Below are positions 58,381 through 64,000 of a stretch of DNA of 64,000 bases, one piece after another. The notes below the pieces were generated by a model. That model saw only the letters and a list, made by a program, of their open reading frames with translations, searched no databases and was not told the origin of the DNA. Each line of letters starts with the position of its first letter. Within the stretch, counting starts at the first letter, position 1. This DNA is from Hydractinia symbiolongicarpus (taxonomy: Eukaryota > Cnidaria > Hydrozoa > Anthoathecata > Hydractiniidae). The stretch is from NCBI RefSeq assembly GCF_029227915.1, contig NC_079888.1, positions 14,119,001 through 14,183,000 on the forward strand, written 5' to 3'. The position numbers were made by a program, and so were the translations under genes.

Positions 58381-61300
58381 ATGAGAGTCAAGGTAGTCTA
58401 CAGTTTTGCTTGCACCATTTACGAAGCAGGAGGTGGCACGGCTCCGTATCGCAAAACCAAGGGAAGCGGAGGATCACTTACGACCCTAGCTGACATCGAG
58501 GCATTTGTTGAAAAATGTGAAATGCAGCGATTAGATCTAGGAGATCATGAGTTTTGGGGGAAGGCGTACTTGCCACCAGAAAGAACAATCGAGACCCCAG
58601 GATCGTACGAAGGGAAAATAGTCTTCAACCATGTACAGATCAAGATCATAGCGAAGAGGGAGCCTTTACTTGGATGTGGACCTTTGCCAGACTGGTTGCG
58701 AAAGAAGAGGTGCATCTACAGCTTTGACAAGGAGGATGAGAGAACCGACAATTTGTGTGTCTGGAGATGTCTTGCCGTACACTACTGGGGAGAGCGAAGT
58801 CAGTGTGAAAAGCATATCATGCGAGAAGCTCTCGCACTAGCACGCGAGTACTACGAGAATCCCCAACTAAATGGGAAAGAAGTACGTGCTACGAAGCTCG
58901 TTGACTTCGAGGGCATAGCAAAGCGTTTCAAGATCAACATCAGAGTCTTTGAACCCAAGACCGACTCTGAGAAAGCGCCATGGAGACTCGTGTACGGTCA
59001 GAATCAATAAAAAAAAGATTTAGACACAATCAACCTTGGTATGCTGGATGGACACTGTTTCTACATCAAGGATTTAGACGTACTGGCACGACAGAAATGG
59101 GAATGCGAAGCCTGCAAGCAAATGTTTGCAAGCAGCGGAGATCTTACGAGACATAAAAATATATGTGAAGGAGAAAAGCCGACTATCATCTGCAAGGGCA
59201 AGAAGGTCCAGCGCATGCCTAGAAAGTCACAGAAGGTGTTTTACGGTGAGGGCTTCAGCTATGACGCTTGTAAATGGCTCGAGCACATGTCGAGGGAAAC
59301 TGGAAGGCACATCCATCACGCGCTGTGTGGGCATGGAGGAGAACGAGTCTTACGCTATGGCAAAAAGGAAAACCAAGTCTACCTTGTAGACGGATATGAA
59401 CCTCAGACTAAGACAGTCTATGAGTATCACGGCTGCAAGTGGCACGGATGCCCCTGCCAAGGAACAAACACGAATAAATATCGATATACGGCCACCAAGT
59501 CCACGGAGGAAGGCATCCGAAAACTTGGCAACAACCTCGTGACAGTGTGGGAGTGTGAGAGCCCACCCAAAGCCAAGAGGTACTTCAAGAAAGAATTTCG
59601 ACCCTATTCTCACTACATCGTGTTTGATTTCGAGGCCCTCATGCTCCCTCTGAATCAGCGGCAAACATCCGATCTAACATACATCTCGAAGCATGTGCCG
59701 GTCAGCGTCGCCATTCACGATAGTCTGAACGGAGATCCAACGCTCCTGGAGCACGATGATCCCAAGATCTTGGTTGAACGATTTGTGGAGCAGCTCGAAA
59801 AGAAACACGCCCTCATCGTGAAATAGGTGGAAAGGATGTACCCGAGACCCGATGATTTTGACATGCTTCCAGACAAGACTCAGAAGGCATGGAACGAATG
59901 GGTAAACCAAGTGGCCGTGATCGGCTTCAATAGTGGCAAGTATGACCTGAACATGATCAAGCGGTACTTTGTCGATCAAATTGCCAAAGACGATAGCGAA
60001 AAGATCAATGTGGCGAAGAAACACAACGACTACATGTTCCTCACGACCTCGAGGTTCAAATTTCTCGATATCAAAAATTTTCTCGCTCCTGGTATGAGCT
60101 ACGACCGATGGTGCAAGTCTCTGGATTGCAAGCTCGAAAAGCTGGTGTTCCCACACGAGTGGCTGACAAGATATGACAAGCTAACCCACGTCGGACCCGT
60201 GGCGTACGAACACTTCTATAGCAGTCTTAGTGGGAAAAACACCCTCTCTCCTGAAGAGTACGAAACATTCCGTGCAGAGTTTTACAAGCGAGGCTGCGTC
60301 ACCATGATGGACTGGTTGCGTGAGTACAATTTAGCCAATGTGGAACCCTTCATCGAAGCCGTGGACAAGACAAGGCTGCAGTACTACGACGACGAGATAG
60401 ATATTTTGAAAAACGCGGTAAGCATTCCAGGCGTATCGATGCGCTACGTCTTGAACAAGTCTCTACGACTAAATCCAAAGCTAGAGCTATACACGCCAGG
60501 AGAACCGTGCAAGCACAAGTGTAAGGTAGACTGCTACCAACGGTCTTGCAAGGCGTGCAAAAAGGTGCAAAAGGCTTGCACTGAGTGCACGAAGAATGAG
60601 GCCTACGAGCTCTTGCAGACGGGCATGGTGGGAGGGCCTGTCATCGTGTTCTGTAGGTACCACGAGAGAGACCTGACGGGTATCAGATCCCACATCTACC
60701 AGGTGCCACGGAAGTGCAAAACTGTTCTGGGGCTTGACGCGAACATGCTGTACCCGAGTACGTTGATGCAAGACTTTCCTTGTGGGAAGAAGAAGCTGGT
60801 CAAGATCAACCCACCCACGGCTGAGCACAACATCAGACTGTTGACAGAAGGGGTGCAGAGCGGCAGCTTATTCAGTTTTGCGCAGGTCGACATCGAGGTC
60901 CCGAAGGAGCTGTAGGACAAATTCAGTGAGATTGCTCCACTGTTTGTCGTGAAAGAGATACCCGACGATCAAATCCCCGAACACATGCACGAGTACCTGA
61001 CAGCCACAGAGCGAAAGCGTGTTCCAGGTACGCGTAAGCTCCTAGGGTTGATGAAAGCTGAAAAGATCCTGCTCTATACACCTCTGTTGAAATGGTACCT
61101 TGACCATGGCCTGAAAGTGACGGCTTTTTACCAGTACCTCAAGTACAAACGAGGTAAACCGTTTGCCTGGTTTCCGGAAGAAATTGCCGATGCACGACGA
61201 CAAGCCGATAAAGACCCCGACAAGCGCATCGCGGGAGATACGGCCAAGTTGAAGGGGAAGTCGTTCTATGGGAAAATGATCGAGGACCAAGCGAGGCACG

Positions 61301-61889
61301 CGAACACCACCTTTACGAGAGATGAAAAGAAGGTGGATGCAGCGATGAGATCGCCGTACCTTGAAGATCTTGAAGAAATAGGTGATGCTTACGAGATCCG
61401 AGAAGGAAAGAAAAAGGTGCATATCGACAGAGCGTACCAGTGCGGCATTGCGGTGTACCAGCTGGCCAAATTGCGCATGCTTGAGAAGAGTTGCGAGATC
61501 TCGTTCGCCCTGAACTGCTTGACGAGTACGACAAAGACGTGAAAAACTGGCTTGTCACCGATAACTACTCGAGTCGAATAGGAGGTCTGTTTAAGCTTGA
61601 GTTTATAGGTTTTAGAATGATCGCTGACTCAATCAAGTGTTACTTTGTGGAAGGAAAGGAAGGCACAAAGTTTTCGTGTAAAGGCATGTTGAACAAGCAG
61701 AACGCTATGATATGGGAGAGGTATAAGGACGCGTTGAATGGCTCTATTGACACTGTGAAAAACGTAGGTTTCCAGGTGCGCAACCAGGGGATGGTTACGT
61801 ACGAACAAAACAAGCGGGGCCTCTCGGCGTTCTATGATAAGCGGAAGTTACTCGAGGATGGCATCCACACAGTACCGCTAGAGTTGTAG
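58381..61889 (+). pseudogene. Type B (protein-primed class) DNA polymerase of the Polinton-like element, broken
   Basis: One frame from 58381 is interrupted by in-frame stops ending at 59010, 59826 and 60915, and the text changes frame near 61490. Order of parts: an N-terminal region (to ~59010); a C2H2-like finger CEACKQMF ... HKNIC at ~59104-59165; a nuclease-like VYEYHGCKWHGC at ~59418; Exo I YIVFDFEAL (~59614); Exo II GFNSGKYDLN (~59924); polymerase motif A LDANMLYPS (~60730); motif B KLKGKSFYGK (~61246). Motif C (DTDS) should follow RMLE near 61480, but the sequence jumps straight to the downstream RPELLDEYDKDVKNW region, so that segment is deleted with a frame change. Without a catalytic Asp of motif C it cannot polymerise. 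The lesions are described only; no repaired version is given. Confidence 0.85.
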
Positions 61890-62556
61890 GTCGCGTTGAA
61901 TAGATTTGTGTTGTTTTTTTTCACAACTTTGAGTCACTCCTCTTCAGTATAAAGCGGTAGAAACAAGATCAAACTCATTTGCCTCATCCATTCAAAAATG
62001 ATAAACACATTTCTGAATAAGCAAGAGGTTTTATACATGATGCGCAAATGAGCTAGCCGGTGATGCGTGAATATTCACACAGGTAGTACTCAAGGTGATA
62101 CTGAATAGTTTTATACGAAGCTCGAATTATAGTAAAATTGTGGGAACAGGCTTAGTTCCTGGCGGAAGGGTAGGGGTGTGCGGGCGAGAGCACGTCCTAG
62201 CTGGAAGCGGCCGTCTCGCCCCGGTTTCTCCCACACTGTGCCACGACGGGAAAAATTGTGCCAGTCGGGACGGTTAAATGTCAGTGCTAGGAACGGCCTC
62301 TGTAAGTGCTCACTTAAAAAGGTGGGTTTCGTTAATGCGTAGTACAAGCACGACATTCTGTATAGAGTATAAAGAGCAAGTGCGCTAAGCCTGCAAAGCA
62401 GGACAGCACTGAAAAACACCTCGGATATGGTGAACCAAAGGCTCTGAGTGGTATACTCACAGAATCAAAAATCCTCTGGGTTCAAACAACAACAACAACA
62501 AAAACAACAAAAACCTAGAGGGTTCCCTTGCAAGGGTTTTGTTTTGAAAAAAAAAA
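61890..62556. other. Noncoding segment of the Polinton-like element
   Basis: No frame with recognisable content. It has CAACAACAACAACAAAAACAAC text at 62482-62510 and a perfect palindrome CCCTTGCAAGGG at 62525-62536 just before the next ORF, which may serve in transcript ends or starts. A GC-rich stretch (62150-62280) has no ORF support. Confidence 0.4.
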
Positions 62557-63195
62557 ATGATGAACGACATAGGCCTCACTGTAGCAATAATTCTTCCGTA
62601 CGTCTTGATCGTGCTCTGCTTTTTGCGCTATAGGAGGCTTCTAATAAAGATGTCTGTAATCTCAGAAATATTTGACGAAGTCGACACACCAGCAGAAGCT
62701 TTTGAACATCGTGAAAAACATATCGACAAACGTCAAGCTTTGAAAGAAGCTATACGCAAAGGCAAACAGCATCTCTTGCCGAAGAAATGTACTGAAAGCT
62801 TTGCTGACAAGGCATCAGATGAGGTGATCGAAAAAGCGTATGCGGAATCCGTTTAACGTGAAATTCACGAGAAAGGAGAAAAGACCGCCAAGGCACTATC
62901 TTCACATGCGATTAGCATGTACGCGAAGGCCGTAGGTAATGTTGTTCAACTCGATAGTGCGGAGGGTCTGAAAAAAGACATCGAGGAAGATCTGATTATC
63001 AAGGACTTCATGGCAGATTTGGGGATCCTCGTCCACTACGCCTTTGGGAAATTTCTGTCTCCGCTCTTGGTGGCTGCTCACACGATTAACCACGTCTCCG
63101 TGAAGCATGTGTCCAAGACAGATGAAAAGCGAGATGACGAACAGCAAGAAAAAGATGGGAAACAGTCTTTCAAAGTTTCACATGAGCAATCGTGA
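62557..63195 (+). pseudogene. Membrane-anchored hypothetical protein of the Polinton-like element, one nonsense codon
   Basis: An ATG at 62557 opens a frame with an N-terminal hydrophobic segment (LTVAIILPYVLIVLCFL), then a charged helical body. A TAA ends it at 62856, but the same frame continues open to 63195 with matching composition (KALSSHAISMYAKAVGN, LIIKDFMADLGILVHYAFG). The likely original was about 212 aa. It may be a minor virion or membrane protein; I do not recognise it. Confidence 0.55.
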
Positions 63196-63418
63196 AAATA
63201 TTGATAGTGTAAGCAAGGGGAAATTGGGGAGAACAGGAGCACGGTACACAGATTGGTGCAGCATTTACGGTGACTCACACTCACGCGCTTGGGTAATCCT
63301 GACACCAGAAGCTGATCGCTTTCCGCCACAAGCGTGTAATTTAGTGAGGACTTCGTATAAGAACGCAATAGAATACGCTGGCAGAAAAGGTTTGAATGCC
63401 TCCAGATGTATTCTTTGA
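63182..63418 (+). CDS. Small hypothetical protein of the Polinton-like element
   Basis: An ATG at 63182 overlaps the end of the preceding ORF by 14 bases, as in compact viral-type genomes. The 78-aa product contains RYTDWCSIYGDSHSRAW and a Lys/Arg-rich end. No domain recognised, no lesion seen. The codon composition is GC-richer than host exons and like its neighbours. Confidence 0.5.
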   Translation: MSNRENIDSVSKGKLGRTGARYTDWCSIYGDSHSRAWVILTPEADRFPPQACNLVRTSYKNAIEYAGRKGLNASRCIL

Positions 63419-63489
63419 ATGATCAAGATCTAGCCGTCTTGATGTAAAAAAAGAAGTGATTTTTGTACGTCTCACGACTTATAAGATAA

Positions 63490-63881
63490 ATGTGTGAAGA
63501 ACAAACACAATCTAGGCAAGTCATAACCAAGAAGAATGAAGGTCGTGTTGCTGCTGGCAAGAGACTTGCTGAATGGAATCGCAAGAACAGGGCTGACTTA
63601 CAGAAGAACGTGCCAAAAGTACTTCGAAAGAGGGTCAGGACAGTGCATATCTCTATGGCGCTGGAGGTATTGCCGTACTTGCCGCTTGCGTGGCAGTCTA
63701 TTACATACGTAAGCAGCCCGTAGCGGCTCACCAGCCTGCTGAAACCCCAGAGCCATCGCCTGGCGGCCGTGTCAGCGGAAGGGCGAAGCCCGTCTCCGCA
63801 GGAGTACGTGCGCCTCAGCAGCACACGCAAAAGCAACGCGAAGAGCGTCAACCTGATATCGACATTTTTAAGATGCGGTAG
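63490..63881 (+). pseudogene. Small membrane protein of the Polinton-like element, frameshifted
   Basis: An ATG at 63490 opens a frame with GRVAAGKRLAEWNRKN, a stretch I associate with a recurrent small Polinton protein, then changes to unlikely text. Another frame from about 63645 gives a membrane segment (GGIAVLAACVAVYYIRK) followed by a Pro/Ala-rich C-terminus to 63881. A single frameshift between 63600 and 63660 separates the soluble head from the membrane anchor. Confidence 0.55.
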
Positions 63882-63932
63882 GCACATAATATGAATGAGC
63901 AAAGAGTATGAGAAAGAAGTCGTTGATTCATT

Positions 63933-64000
63933 ATGGCAGGCGTTGCGCCTTGGATGATATGCGATCGTTTTAGCCCTTGGCGGAAAGAAAATTTTAGGTG
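63933..64000 (+). CDS. Start of a further small ORF, cut by window end
   Basis: An ATG at 63933 opens MAGVAPWMI. The neighbouring frame continues as a hydrophobic AIVLALGGKKILG, so a one-base shift may already be present. Only 68 bases are visible. Confidence 0.35.
   Translation, partial: MAGVAPWMICDRFSPWRKENFR

Larger units (their letters stand above)
57780..64000 (+). mobile_element. Polinton/adintovirus-like element, left part, degenerate, truncated by window end
   Basis: From about 57.8 kb the base composition shifts to near 50% GC and closely spaced plus-strand ORFs begin: a small ORF, a type B DNA polymerase with C2H2-like finger and exonuclease motifs, then small membrane-type ORFs. 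Polintons (Mavericks) and the related adintoviruses carry this protein-primed polymerase class. At least six reading-frame lesions show an old integrated copy. Terminal repeats, integrase, capsid, ATPase and protease genes are not visible; the element leaves the window on the right. The left boundary is inferred from composition. Confidence 0.75.

Noticed and set aside
59674-60156. 160-codon minus-strand ORF in the Polinton-like region, with similar ones at 60487-60828, 61042-61422 and 63423-63902
   Set aside because: Antisense shadows of plus-strand coding DNA with higher GC. No motif and no consistent operon order.
61890-62556. tRNA or structured RNA in the GC-rich stretch near 62150-62280
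   Set aside because: I could not form a cloverleaf or find A/B box sequences.

Overview
The window looks like nuclear DNA of an animal, most likely a cnidarian and perhaps a hydrozoan. It is AT-rich, its genes are split by GT-AG introns with a constant phase pattern, and it carries relics of DIRS-like, Polinton/adintovirus-like, THAP, integrase-core and gag-protease elements. The organism call is inference; no marker gene fixes the species.

The main content is a family of receptor-like genes, all on the minus strand. Four can be modelled end to end: gene 1 (5503-7937), gene 2 (14447-17518), gene 4 (40617-46538) and gene 5 (53636-55872). A fifth, gene 3, is a relic, with a first exon at 31027-31195 and tail exons near 26.1-26.6 kb. 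Each intact model has a signal-peptide exon, two further ectodomain exons with matching cysteines, a long Thr-rich stalk plus membrane-span exon, and short tail exons with tyrosine motifs. In all four models the phases fit and the summed exon length divides by three. I do not recognise the ectodomain fold.

The family looks modular. Genes 1, 2 and 3 share one ectodomain type, and genes 4 and 5 share another that is nearly identical between them, introns included. Tails sort differently: genes 2 and 4 share a YxVVNK tail, genes 3 and 5 share a YTEL/YASL-related tail, and gene 1 has its own. This resembles paired-receptor or allorecognition clusters in organisation and is the most interesting feature of the window.

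The space between genes is mostly transposon debris. There is a DIRS-like element (about 1.0-3.6 kb), a zinc-binding transposon-type gene (20.3-21.5 kb), a THAP relic (28.8 kb), a relic resembling SWIM/YqaJ transposon proteins (29.7-30.1 kb), a Helitron-like end (33.2 kb), a diverged ~95-bp tandem array (34.6-35.7 kb), MITE-like hairpin elements (44.6 and 51.5 kb), an integrase-core relic (48.9 kb) and a gag-protease relic (50.0-50.6 kb).

From about 57.8 kb to the window end lies the left part of a GC-richer, plus-strand Polinton/adintovirus-like element. It contains a broken protein-primed type DNA polymerase B and several small structural-type ORFs, most of them interrupted. It runs off the right edge, so capsid, ATPase, protease and integrase genes would lie outside the window if present.
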